Position numbers and translations under genes: made by a program. The notes under the pieces were generated by a model, which worked only from the letters and a program-made list of their open reading frames with translations, was not told where the DNA came from and did no database searches. From the NCBI RefSeq assembly GCF_900168005.1, contig NZ_FUYP01000022.1, forward strand, positions 1 through 52,338: 52,338 nucleotides of DNA, given 5' to 3'. Shown in pieces: positions 43,353-52,247 of the stretch. This stretch comes from Sphingopyxis flava. GTDB taxonomy: Bacteria; Pseudomonadota; Alphaproteobacteria; Sphingomonadales; Sphingomonadaceae. How positions within the stretch are numbered: the stretch's first letter is position 1; each line of letters opens with the position of its first letter.

Positions 43353-44906
43353 ATGCGTGTGCCAAGACCGCAGCCGCATTTGGAAGAGGTTCTCAAATCT
43401 GAACCCGGGCCGCATATCGCTGCGCTCTTCGATTTCGACGGTACGATCATCTCGGGCTATTCAGCGACCGCGATGCTGCGCGAGAAATTTCAGCGCCGCG
43501 AAATGTCGGTGGAGGAGATCGCCGAGACGGCGCAGCTTGTCGCGCAGCACAGCCTTGGCAATATCGGCTTTTCGGGCCTCATGAGCGCCGCTGCGAAATT
43601 CATGAAGGGGGTCGATGAGGAAAGTTTCGTCGTCTTTGGCGAGGAGCTCTACGAAAAGCATATCGCGCGCAAAATCTATCCTGAAACCCGCGCGATCATC
43701 GAGGCGCACAAGGCGAAGGGGCACCGCGTCGCGATCATTTCTTCGGCGACGATCTATCAGATCGCACCGACCGCGCGCGATCTTGGCATTGGCGACATCA
43801 AATGCTCAGCCTATGAGATAGAAGATGGCGTCTTCACGGGCGAGATCGTCCGGCCCCTTTGCTTTGGCGAAGGCAAGGTGCTCGCGGCCGAGGAACTCGC
43901 GGCCGACTATGGTCTCGATTTGGATCAGAGCTTTTTCTACTCGGACAGCGATGATGATATCGAACTGCTCGAGCGCGTCGGCAAGCCGCGCCCGCTCAAT
44001 CCGAATTTGAAATTGAAGGCGATTGCCGCCGAGCGCGGCTGGCCGGTGCAACGTTTTGCAAGCCGCGGCACCCCCTCGTGGATCGACTATACGCGCACCC
44101 TCTACGCGACCGGCTCGCTCGTCGGCGCCTTTGCTGCAGGGCTCCCCATCTGGGCGCTGACGCGCTCGCAGCGCGAGGCGGTCAATTTCTCGATGGGCCT
44201 CTTTGGCGATTTTGCCACCGCGATCACCGGGGTCGAGCTCGAAGTCGAAGATGAGCGCCACCTCTGGGCAGCGCGGCCCTGCGTCTTTGTCTTCAATCAT
44301 CAGAGCAAGGCGGACGTGATGATCCTCGCCAAGCTCATCCGCCGCGACATGGGGAGCGTCGGAAAAAAGGAGATCCGCGATATCCCCATCCTCGGCAAGC
44401 TGATGGAATGGGGCGGCACGGTCTTTATCGACCGCGCCGACGGCAAGAGCGCGATCCGGGCGATGGAGCCGCTGGTCGACGCGATCCGCCAGGATGGAAA
44501 GTCGATCTGCATCGCGCCCGAGGGCACGCGCACCCTCACCCCGAAACTGGGCCGCTTCAAGAAGGGGGCCTTTCATCTCGCGATGCAGGCCGGCGTGCCG
44601 ATCGTCCCCATCGTCATCCACAATGCGACCGACGTCGCCCCCAAGAACGAGTTCGTGATGCGGCCCGCAACGGTGCGGGTCACCATATTGCCGCCGGTCG
44701 ACACATCGCGCTGGAGCGCGAAGACGATCGGCGAGCACGTCCATGAGGTGCGGGGAATGTTCCTGCGCACGCTGGGGCAGAGCGAGGAGGATGCCGAGGA
44801 GATGGCCAAGCCCGCGCGGGCAAGGCCGGTGAAGAGTGCCGCCAGGAAAGAGGCAGCGCCGAGACCCGCGAAGACGCGGGCAGCGAAGAAAGCGGCAAAG
44901 GGGTGA
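43353..44906 (+). CDS. HAD-IB phosphatase / PlsC acyltransferase fusion
   Basis: The 517-residue protein joins two domains. The first (about 20-240) is a HAD-IB phosphatase with the nucleophile motif DFDGT (27-31), the SSATIYQ motif and the metal motif SDSDDDIELL. The second (about 290-470) is an LPLAT/PlsC domain with NHQSKAD (315-321), FIDR, APEGTR (388-393) and VPIVPIVI. It would acylate lysophosphatidate to phosphatidate; the HAD domain could remove the phosphate to give diacylglycerol, but its substrate is unproven. The last 33 residues are Lys/Ala/Arg-rich. Start uncertain: ATG 43353 lies close to a GGGGAG; 43299 is also open. It heads the lipid gene run. Confidence 0.9.
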   Translation: MRVPRPQPHLEEVLKSEPGPHIAALFDFDGTIISGYSATAMLREKFQRREMSVEEIAETAQLVAQHSLGNIGFSGLMSAAAKFMKGVDEESFVVFGEELYEKHIARKIYPETRAIIEAHKAKGHRVAIISSATIYQIAPTARDLGIGDIKCSAYEIEDGVFTGEIVRPLCFGEGKVLAAEELAADYGLDLDQSFFYSDSDDDIELLERVGKPRPLNPNLKLKAIAAERGWPVQRFASRGTPSWIDYTRTLYATGSLVGAFAAGLPIWALTRSQREAVNFSMGLFGDFATAITGVELEVEDERHLWAARPCVFVFNHQSKADVMILAKLIRRDMGSVGKKEIRDIPILGKLMEWGGTVFIDRADGKSAIRAMEPLVDAIRQDGKSICIAPEGTRTLTPKLGRFKKGAFHLAMQAGVPIVPIVIHNATDVAPKNEFVMRPATVRVTILPPVDTSRWSAKTIGEHVHEVRGMFLRTLGQSEEDAEEMAKPARARPVKSAARKEAAPRPAKTRAAKKAAKG

Positions 44907-45026
44907 GGGATCCTTCACCCGCTGTTCGCATCGCGCGAAGGCACGATGCCCCTCGCTAGCGCTCTTCTTCAGCGGCGCGCCGCTTCGCCCGGGGCGCGCC
45001 GGGACCGGGCGGGGGCAGGCTGAGCC

Positions 45027-47375
45027 GTGGCGGACGGAACGCCCCGCGCGCCAGCCGCCTCCAGGGTCGCCGCGACCGACCGTCTCTACATTATCGACGC
45101 GCGCAACCGGGTCGAGCGGCGGGTGCTCCTCGACTGGATCCATGCGACCGCGGGCGACCTCGGCGGCGACGAGGCGCCGCGGTGGGTGAGCCTCAGCATC
45201 GCCGATGGCGACCAGGCGCTCGATCTCGATGCGCTGAAGGGGCGGCTCGGCGAGGCCGCGGGCCGCGATGTCGTGCCGCTGCGTGTCGCGTGGCGCATCC
45301 CTCATTTCGAGCGCGACCGCGCGCTGAAATTTCGGCACCTGATCTTCGGCGACCCGCGCCAGCCAGGAGCGCTGCGCGCGCAGCTGATCCTGTGGCGCGA
45401 CAGGCGCCGCGCGCAGATACTGGTCGGCGAGGCGGCAAGCGAGGACATGCTGAGGGCCCGGTTCCTGACCCAGGCAGGCGGCGGGGACGCGGAGGAGGGC
45501 GAGCGCGAATTTGCAGCCTTTGTCGCGCGCCAGGCGGGGCTCGCGCTCGACGTCGCCGAGCGCGGCATCCGGGGGACGCGCTACAAGGTCCCGCGCTTCG
45601 TCGCGGACAGCCTGCGCACCAGCCCGAAATTCCGCGCCGCGCTTGCCGACCTGGCTGAGCAACTCGGCCGTCCGGTTGGCGAGCTCTACCGCGAGGCCCG
45701 GCCGCTCATGAGGGAGGTGATCGCTGTCCCGGGCGCGCTCTTCCTCGACTTGCGCGCGCGCCTCGACCGCATGATGTTCGGCGGCTACGCGCCCGAAATG
45801 GAGGTCGATGCGGGCGAATTGGCCAAGCTCCGCTCGGCGCTGCGTGAGCATCCGACCTGCATCCTTTTCACCCACAAAACCTATATCGATGGCGCGACGC
45901 CGAGCCGTCTTGCCTATGAGAATGACCTCCCGATGCTTCACAGTTTCGGCGGCGCCAATCTCGATATCGCGGTGATGGGGCCTTTTTTCCGCCGCTCGGG
46001 AATGATCTTCATCCGCCGCAGCTTCCAGGACCAGCCGGTCTACAAACTGGTGCTGCGCCATTATATCGCCTGGCTGCTCACCAAGCGCTTTCCTTTGAGC
46101 TGGGCGTTCGAGGGCACGCGCTCGCGGCTCGGCAAGCTCATGCCGCCCAAATATGGCCTGATGAAATATGTCCTCGACGCAGCGCATGCGACGGGGACGG
46201 GCGACGTGCATTTCGTCCCCTTCGTCACCAGCTTCGATCTGATCCGCGATGTCGAGGAATATGCCGCCGAGCAGACAGGGCGCAGCAAGAAGCCCGAATC
46301 GCTCGCCTGGTTCCTCGGCTATATGCGCAGTCTCCGCGCGCCCTCGGGCCGCATCCGCATCGACATCGGCGAACCGGTGGTGATCGAGCGTGCGCCGGGG
46401 CCCGACGACCGGCGTGCGCTCGAGCGGATCGCCTTCTCGGTTGCGGTCGAGGCGAACCGGGTGACCCCGCTCACCGTCACTTCGGTTCTTTGCCTCATGC
46501 TGCTCGGCACCGCGCCGCGCGGGGTCACCGAGGCGGAGATGCACGCGACGATCGCGCGGGTCGTCGAATGGGCCCGCGCGCGCGCGATCCGCCTCAGCCG
46601 CGAGCTTGAAAGCGGCGATGAAGGCGCGCTCGCAGCAACGCTTGACACGCTCATGGCGGGCGGACTTTTGACCCGCTTCGATGGAGGGAGCGAGCCCGTC
46701 TATTCGATCCCGCCGGACCATCATCCCATGGCGAGCTACTACCGCAACATCATAGCGCATCATTTCCTCGACCGCGCGATGATCGAGCTTGCCTTGTTTG
46801 CACTGCGCGACGCGGACCGGGGCGATGTGACAGAGGCGTTCTGGGCGCGGGTCGACCGGCTGCGCGACCTCTTCAAATTCGAGTTCTTCTACCCGCCGCG
46901 CGATGTGCACCGCACCGCGCTCGAGGCGGAACTTGCGCGCATCGACCCCGCCTGGGCAAAGCGTCTCGCAAGCGGAGACCGCGGCGTCGCGCAGCTCATC
47001 CGCCGCTGCCAGCCGCTTGTCGGCCATGCAATCCTTCTGCCTTTTGCCGAGGCCTATTCGGTCGTTGCGGAGATTCTCGCGCGCGCCGCGCCCGGAGAGG
47101 CGGTCGACGAAAAGGCGCTGCTCGACGCAGCCCTGGTCGAGGGTCGCCAGGCCTGGCTGCTCCGCCGGATCAGCAGCGAAGCTGCGATCGGCAAATTGCT
47201 CTTTGCGAACGGTCTCGCTCTGATGCGGCATATGGGTCTTGCAGAGACTGCGGCCGCTGAGAGCCTCCCGGCGCGCCGTGCGCTGCTCGCCGAGCTTCGC
47301 GCCCTTGCCAATCTGATGGAATCGATGCGCCTTCAAACGCTCGCGCTCGCCGACCGCCTGCTGGGGCCGCCATGA
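45027..47375 (+). CDS. plsB: glycerol-3-phosphate 1-O-acyltransferase PlsB
   Basis: The 782-residue membrane enzyme makes lysophosphatidate from glycerol 3-phosphate and acyl-CoA/ACP. The catalytic HX4D is HKTYID (283-288). The other LPLAT blocks follow as GGANLDIAVMGP, GMIFIRRSF and WAFEGTRSR (361-367), plus the PlsB-specific long N- and C-terminal parts. Length is close to E. coli PlsB (807). It starts with GTG at 45027. The gene lies between the PlsC fusion and WS/DGAT genes, matching the substrate order of triacylglycerol synthesis. Confidence 0.93.
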   Translation: MADGTPRAPAASRVAATDRLYIIDARNRVERRVLLDWIHATAGDLGGDEAPRWVSLSIADGDQALDLDALKGRLGEAAGRDVVPLRVAWRIPHFERDRALKFRHLIFGDPRQPGALRAQLILWRDRRRAQILVGEAASEDMLRARFLTQAGGGDAEEGEREFAAFVARQAGLALDVAERGIRGTRYKVPRFVADSLRTSPKFRAALADLAEQLGRPVGELYREARPLMREVIAVPGALFLDLRARLDRMMFGGYAPEMEVDAGELAKLRSALREHPTCILFTHKTYIDGATPSRLAYENDLPMLHSFGGANLDIAVMGPFFRRSGMIFIRRSFQDQPVYKLVLRHYIAWLLTKRFPLSWAFEGTRSRLGKLMPPKYGLMKYVLDAAHATGTGDVHFVPFVTSFDLIRDVEEYAAEQTGRSKKPESLAWFLGYMRSLRAPSGRIRIDIGEPVVIERAPGPDDRRALERIAFSVAVEANRVTPLTVTSVLCLMLLGTAPRGVTEAEMHATIARVVEWARARAIRLSRELESGDEGALAATLDTLMAGGLLTRFDGGSEPVYSIPPDHHPMASYYRNIIAHHFLDRAMIELALFALRDADRGDVTEAFWARVDRLRDLFKFEFFYPPRDVHRTALEAELARIDPAWAKRLASGDRGVAQLIRRCQPLVGHAILLPFAEAYSVVAEILARAAPGEAVDEKALLDAALVEGRQAWLLRRISSEAAIGKLLFANGLALMRHMGLAETAAAESLPARRALLAELRALANLMESMRLQTLALADRLLGPP

Positions 47376-47397
47376 GGATGATGGAAGAGAAGGAACG

Positions 47398-48954
47398 ATG
47401 ATGCTCAAGCAGCTCAGCGCGCAGGATGCCCAGTTCCTCTATACCCAGACCGCGAACAATCTCACCCATATCATGGGGGTCTATATCTACGACCCTTCGA
47501 CCGCGCCGGGGGGCTTCGTCCGCTTCAAGGACATCATCCGCCACGTCGAAAGCCGTCTCGACACCTCGCCGCTCTTCCGGCGCCGCCTCCACCGATTGCC
47601 CTTCGATCTTGACCATCCCTATTGGGTCGAGGATGAGCATTTCGACATCGAGGCGCATATGAGCCACGCGCGGCTGCCGGAACCTGGCGACTGGCGCCAG
47701 TTCTGCATCGCGGTCGCGCGGTGGTTTTCGAAACCCATGGATATGAACCGGCCGCTCTGGGACATTTATGTCATCGAGGGGCTCGATCGTGTCGAGGGCA
47801 TCCCCAAGGGCAGTTTCGCGATGCTCCACCGCGTTCACCATGCCGCGGTCGACGGCGCATCGGGGGCGCACGCCTTCATCGCGATGAGCGATATCGATGC
47901 CAGGGGAACGCCGGCAATCGCCGAGCCGCCGCCGCCCGAAGCGCTCGGGCGCCCGCCTTCGAGCGCCGAAACGCTCACGCGCGCCTGGTCGGCATCGATG
48001 CAGTCGCCGGTGAAGTTCATGAACGCGCTTTTGAAGGTCTCACCGGCCATCGTCGCCTCGGCGCGCAAGTCGATCGCAGAGGGCGGAATGGCCGCGGGCG
48101 TGCCGCAAACGCGCTTCAATGTGCCCGTGGGGCCGCACAAGATGTTCGATGGCACCAGCCTCGCGCTCGCCGACGTCGCCGAGGTGCGAAAGAAGGTGCC
48201 CGGCGCGACGGTTAACGACGTCGTGATCGCGGTGGTCGGCGGCGCGCTGCGCAAATATCTGGAAAGCCATGGGGAACTTCCTGACGAGAGCCTCGTCGCC
48301 GTCGCGCCGATCAACCTTCGCGGCAAGGCGAAAGGCGAAGGGAAGGGGGTCTCGAGCCCCGGCAACCAGGTCTCCGCGATGAGCGTGCCGGTGCGCACCG
48401 ACATCGCCGATCCGCTCGCCCGGCTCGCGGCGATCCGCGGCTTTACCTGTGAGGCGAAGGAGGCGAAGGCGGGTGTCAGCGCGCGGCTGATGACCGATCT
48501 TTCTCAGCATATCCCCGGCGCGACGATGGCGGCGGTCGCGCGCATTCTCACCAGCGAACGTTTCGCGGTGCGCGGGACCAATCTTTTCATCTCGAACGTG
48601 CCAGGCGCGCACGTGCCGCTCTATCTCGCCGGCGCGCAGCTTGTCGCGCAATATGGCATGGCGCCGCTCGCCAACAATATGGGGCTCTTCATTGCAACGC
48701 CGAGCTACAATGGCCGGATCGCCTTCTCGATCATATCCGAGCGCGAGGTGATGCCCGACATCGCCTTTTTCCGCGGCTGTATCGAGGAAAGCTTTGCGGA
48801 GCTGATGGCAGCGCCGAAAGGGGAGGAGGCGAAAGCCGCTACGGCAAGGCCAAAAGCAAAGGGCAAGGCCGCTGCACCGGCAAAGCGCGCGCCCAAAGCC
48901 AGGGCGAAACCAGTTGCCAAAGAGAAGGCAAGGCGCAAAACTCGGGAAAAATAA
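47398..48954 (+). CDS. wax ester synthase / diacylglycerol acyltransferase (WS/DGAT)
   Basis: The 518-residue protein has the active-site motif HHAAVDG (147-153), the PLWDIYVIEGL block and the C-terminal NLFISNVPG and NNMGLFIATPSYNG blocks of bacterial WS/DGAT. It transfers an acyl chain from acyl-CoA to diacylglycerol or a fatty alcohol, forming storage lipid. The final 45 residues are an almost uninterrupted Lys/Ala/Pro/Arg tail, not part of the enzyme fold. The start ATG at 47398 (a second ATG follows at once) is 22 bp after plsB. Confidence 0.92.
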   Translation: MMLKQLSAQDAQFLYTQTANNLTHIMGVYIYDPSTAPGGFVRFKDIIRHVESRLDTSPLFRRRLHRLPFDLDHPYWVEDEHFDIEAHMSHARLPEPGDWRQFCIAVARWFSKPMDMNRPLWDIYVIEGLDRVEGIPKGSFAMLHRVHHAAVDGASGAHAFIAMSDIDARGTPAIAEPPPPEALGRPPSSAETLTRAWSASMQSPVKFMNALLKVSPAIVASARKSIAEGGMAAGVPQTRFNVPVGPHKMFDGTSLALADVAEVRKKVPGATVNDVVIAVVGGALRKYLESHGELPDESLVAVAPINLRGKAKGEGKGVSSPGNQVSAMSVPVRTDIADPLARLAAIRGFTCEAKEAKAGVSARLMTDLSQHIPGATMAAVARILTSERFAVRGTNLFISNVPGAHVPLYLAGAQLVAQYGMAPLANNMGLFIATPSYNGRIAFSIISEREVMPDIAFFRGCIEESFAELMAAPKGEEAKAATARPKAKGKAAAPAKRAPKARAKPVAKEKARRKTREK

Positions 48955-48974
48955 CCCTCTTCGAGGACGACCGG

Positions 48975-50423
48975 ATGATTTTTTCCCCGACGCTGAGTGC
49001 CGACGCCGAACTGGCCAATGCGCCGGACTATGCCGCCTGGTCGAAAGCGGCGCGGACGCACGATGCGAAATCGGGAATGCAAGCGTGGCGCGAAGCCGAC
49101 GCAAGCGAGCATTTCGACTATAAGGCAATCCGCGCCCGGCTCGAAAAGCTGCGTGCTCTCTCCGCGTCTGGCGACGTCAAGGGGCTGCTCTTCGTGCTCA
49201 ACGAGGGCATCCACGGGAACATCGACGGCATGGGGCACGAGCGGCTTTACCAAAAGGCGCGTTTCGGGACGAAAATACTGATCGAGACCTATGTGGCTGA
49301 GGTCGTTGCCGCGCTCGGCAAGATCGCTTCCTCGCGCGCCATCCCGCGCGAAGAAAAGCGCGACTTTTTCCGCCGCGCCCAGCATTGCTACGGCCGCTCC
49401 GCGCTCCTGCTTTCAGGCTCGGGAAGCTATCTCTTCTTCCATGTGGGGGTGGTAAAGGCGCTCTGGGACGAAGGCGTGCTGCCCCATATCCTTGCCGGCT
49501 CGAGCGGCGGCTCGATCGTCGCGGCGATCGTCTCGACGCGCCCGGACTTCGAAGTCGGAGCGTTTCTCGCGAGCGACCGGCTTGCCAATCCTGCACGGGG
49601 CGCTGAAACCCGCCGTCTCGCCTCGGACGAGGTGCGCGCCCGGCTTGCCGAGCTTATTCCCGATCTCACCTTTCGCGAGGCATGGGAGCGGAGCGGCCGT
49701 CATCTCAACGTCTCGGTCGCACCGGCCGAAAAGCATCAGAACGGTCGCCTCCTCAACGCGATTACGGCGCCCAATGTGCTCATTCGCGAGGCGGTGCTTG
49801 CCTCCTGCGCCGTCCCCGGGGTTTTTCCGCCGGTGACGCTGATGGCGCGCGGCGAGGACGGCGCGCGCGTGCCCTATCAGCCCGACCGGCGCTGGGTCGA
49901 CGGATCGGTGACGCATGACATTCCGACGAAGCGGCTCGAGCGCCTCTACGGCGTCAACCATCATATCGTCAGCCAGGCAAACCCGCTCGCGCTGCCGTTT
50001 GCGAGTGCCACCCGCAAGCAGATGGCGCCTATCGAGGCAATCCAGCACGCCTCGCTCGCGACCTTCAAAGTGTGGCTCAACGCCAATATGACGATCTTCC
50101 GCAAGCCGCTTGAACTGGTGCCGCCGCTCAACAGCCTCGCCAATCTCGCGCGGTCGGTGATCAACCAGGAATATACCGGCGATATCAACATCATTCGTCC
50201 GCCCAAATTCTGGTCGCCGACCAAGATCCTCTCCGACCTTGCGCAGGAAGATATCGACGAGCTGATCGACACTGGCATGCGCACCGCCTGGCCCAGGATC
50301 GAGATGGTGCGCACCCAGACCGCGATCAGCCGCGCGCTCGATGCGATCCTCGCGCGCGTCGACAAGGCAGGCGACGATGGCCCGGGACATCGCAGCTCGG
50401 CGCTGACGAAGGCAGCCGGCTGA
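48975..50423 (+). CDS. DUF3336/patatin-like lipase (candidate triacylglycerol lipase)
   Basis: The 482-residue protein has an N-terminal DUF3336 region (about 20-135) and a patatin domain with GSGSYLFFHVGVV, the serine elbow GSSGG (Ser177) and the catalytic aspartate DGS (309). This two-domain layout is that of the SDP1/Tgl3-Tgl5 triacylglycerol lipases of plants and yeast and their bacterial homologues. It would release a fatty acid from the lipid made by the upstream enzyme. It begins 20 bp after the WS/DGAT gene and ends 2 bp before the next hydrolase. Confidence 0.9.
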   Translation: MIFSPTLSADAELANAPDYAAWSKAARTHDAKSGMQAWREADASEHFDYKAIRARLEKLRALSASGDVKGLLFVLNEGIHGNIDGMGHERLYQKARFGTKILIETYVAEVVAALGKIASSRAIPREEKRDFFRRAQHCYGRSALLLSGSGSYLFFHVGVVKALWDEGVLPHILAGSSGGSIVAAIVSTRPDFEVGAFLASDRLANPARGAETRRLASDEVRARLAELIPDLTFREAWERSGRHLNVSVAPAEKHQNGRLLNAITAPNVLIREAVLASCAVPGVFPPVTLMARGEDGARVPYQPDRRWVDGSVTHDIPTKRLERLYGVNHHIVSQANPLALPFASATRKQMAPIEAIQHASLATFKVWLNANMTIFRKPLELVPPLNSLANLARSVINQEYTGDINIIRPPKFWSPTKILSDLAQEDIDELIDTGMRTAWPRIEMVRTQTAISRALDAILARVDKAGDDGPGHRSSALTKAAG

Positions 50424-50425
50424 TC

Positions 50426-51277
50426 GTGGCGACCGGCGCGCTCGTCCTTCCCGAAGGCTCGGCGGGAGCGGGGGCGGCGCTCTCGGTCACCCATTGGCTT
50501 CCCGCCGAAGCGCCGAAAGCGGTCGTGCTACTCGCGCACGGCTATGCCGAACATGCCGGCCGTTATGCGCATGTCGCCGAGCGCCTCACGGACGCGGGCT
50601 ACGCGATCTATGCGGTCGATCATTGGGGACATGGCAAGTCGGATGGGACGCGGGGCTTCGTACCGCGCTTTTCGGCCTTTATCGACGGCATGGCCGAGCT
50701 GCTGACACTCGTCGAGGTCCAGCATGGAGGCACGCCGCGCCTGCTCCTTGGACATAGTATGGGCGGGCTCATTGCGACGCTCTTTCTGATCGAGCGGCAG
50801 GACGCGTTCGTCGCCGCGGCGCTCTCGGGGCCGGCGATCGTCCCCGCCGCGCCGCCTTCGCGCATGACGATCTACCTCAGCCGCTTTTTGTCGCGCTTCT
50901 TCCCGCGGCTCGGCGTGCTGGCGCTCGATGCCGAGGGTGTGAGCCGCGACCCTGACGTGGTCGCGGCCTACCGCGCCGACCCGCTCGTCTACAAGGGCAA
51001 GATCGGCGCACGGCTCGGCAAGGAGTTCATGGACGCGATGGCAGCGGCGCAGGCGGACGCCGAGAAGATCACTCTGCCGATCCTGCTCCAGCACGGCGAC
51101 GCCGACACGCTCACGGCGCCTTCCGGCTCACGCTATCTCTTCGAGCATGTATCCTCGGCAGACAAGACCCTCAAAATCTATCCAGGGCTTTTCCATGAAA
51201 TCTACAACGAGCCGGAACGCGGCGAGGTACTCGATGATTTGATCGGCTGGTTCGATGCGCATGTCGTGAGGGCATGA
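50426..51277 (+). CDS. monoacylglycerol lipase-like alpha/beta hydrolase
   Basis: The 283-residue protein has VVLLAHGYAEHAGRYAH, the elbow LLGHSMGGLIA (Ser111), the acid LQHGDADTLTAP and the histidine LFHEIYNEPER. These motifs match Hydrolase_4 monoacylglycerol lipases and lysophospholipases. It would free glycerol from the last acyl group, completing the breakdown route. GTG start 2 bp after the lipase stop; tightly coupled. Confidence 0.88.
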   Translation: MATGALVLPEGSAGAGAALSVTHWLPAEAPKAVVLLAHGYAEHAGRYAHVAERLTDAGYAIYAVDHWGHGKSDGTRGFVPRFSAFIDGMAELLTLVEVQHGGTPRLLLGHSMGGLIATLFLIERQDAFVAAALSGPAIVPAAPPSRMTIYLSRFLSRFFPRLGVLALDAEGVSRDPDVVAAYRADPLVYKGKIGARLGKEFMDAMAAAQADAEKITLPILLQHGDADTLTAPSGSRYLFEHVSSADKTLKIYPGLFHEIYNEPERGEVLDDLIGWFDAHVVRA

Positions 51278-51311
51278 GCGCACGCAAGCAAGAGGAGGGC
51301 GGGAGCGCGCC

Positions 51312-52247
51312 ATGAAAATTCTGCTCGTTCTGATCTTTGCGCCTCTGATCGCGCTCATCCTTCTCTATTTTCTCTTCCCCGGCCGCCTTGTCGCCTTCGG
51401 GCGCTGGCTCCTTCGCAGGCGCGGCGGTCTCACGCTGAGACGCATTACCGTCGATGGCCGCGCCTGGCCCTATCTCGAAGGCGGCGACCCGGAAAAGCCG
51501 CTGCTGCTGCTTGTTCACGGTTTTGCGGGTGACAAGGATAATTGGTCGATGATCGCGCCCTATCTCACGCGCGACTATCATGTCATCGCACCCGATCTGC
51601 CAGGGTTCGGGGAGAATGAGCGCAACCCTCAGCTCGCCTATGACATCGCGGCGCAGACCGCCCGGCTCAAGGGATTTGCCGACGCCCTGGGGCTCCAATC
51701 CCCGCATCTTTGCGGAAACAGCATGGGGGGCTGGATCGCGCTGCGCTACGCCCTTGACTATCCCGATGCGCTCGCGAGCCTGATCCTGCTCAACAATGCC
51801 GGGGTAAAGGGCGCGAACGACAGCGATCTTGAAATACAGGCAGCCAGCGAAGACTATAATCCGCTCGTCCTGGCCAATCTCGAGGACGCCGACCGGCTGC
51901 TCGCGATGGTGACGCACAAGCCCCCCTTCATCCCGGCGCGGCTCAAGCCTGCGCTTTATGCCGATGCGCTCAAATATCGCGATCAGCTCGACGGCGTCTT
52001 CTGGGTCATTGCGACCGAGGCGCGCGACCATCCGCTCAACGACCGGCTCGGCGAGGTGCGAGCGCCGACGCTGATTCTCTGGGGCCGTCACGACCGGCTC
52101 ATTGACGTGAGCTGCGTCCCCGTACTCGAAGCGGGCATTGCGGGCAGCCGCGCGCACATATTGGAGCATGTCGGCCACGTTCCCATGGTCGAGGACCCGA
52201 AAAGCACCGCCAGGATCATCAGGGACTTTCTGGAAGCGCTTTCCTAG
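51312..52247 (+). CDS. membrane-anchored alpha/beta hydrolase
   Basis: The 311-residue protein starts with an anchor helix (KILLVLIFAPLIALILLYFL). It has LLLVHGFAGDKDNWSM, DLPGFGENER, the elbow CGNSMGGWIALR (nucleophile Ser), LWGRHDRLID and the His in EHVGHVPMVEDP. It resembles the hydrolase at 41105-42139 in architecture (anchor plus GNSMGGW elbow), so the two may be distant paralogues. It follows the lipase gene by 34 bp. Substrate unknown. Its stop codon lies in a CTAG at 52244-52247 immediately before an IS5-family end. Confidence 0.87.
   Translation: MKILLVLIFAPLIALILLYFLFPGRLVAFGRWLLRRRGGLTLRRITVDGRAWPYLEGGDPEKPLLLLVHGFAGDKDNWSMIAPYLTRDYHVIAPDLPGFGENERNPQLAYDIAAQTARLKGFADALGLQSPHLCGNSMGGWIALRYALDYPDALASLILLNNAGVKGANDSDLEIQAASEDYNPLVLANLEDADRLLAMVTHKPPFIPARLKPALYADALKYRDQLDGVFWVIATEARDHPLNDRLGEVRAPTLILWGRHDRLIDVSCVPVLEAGIAGSRAHILEHVGHVPMVEDPKSTARIIRDFLEALS

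Noticed and set aside
43806..47408. 1200-codon open frame on the minus strand
   Set aside because: It is antisense to the PlsC fusion and PlsB genes, both of which have full catalytic motifs. The predicted product is Arg/Asp/His-rich with no family features. Long antisense frames are common in DNA this GC-rich.
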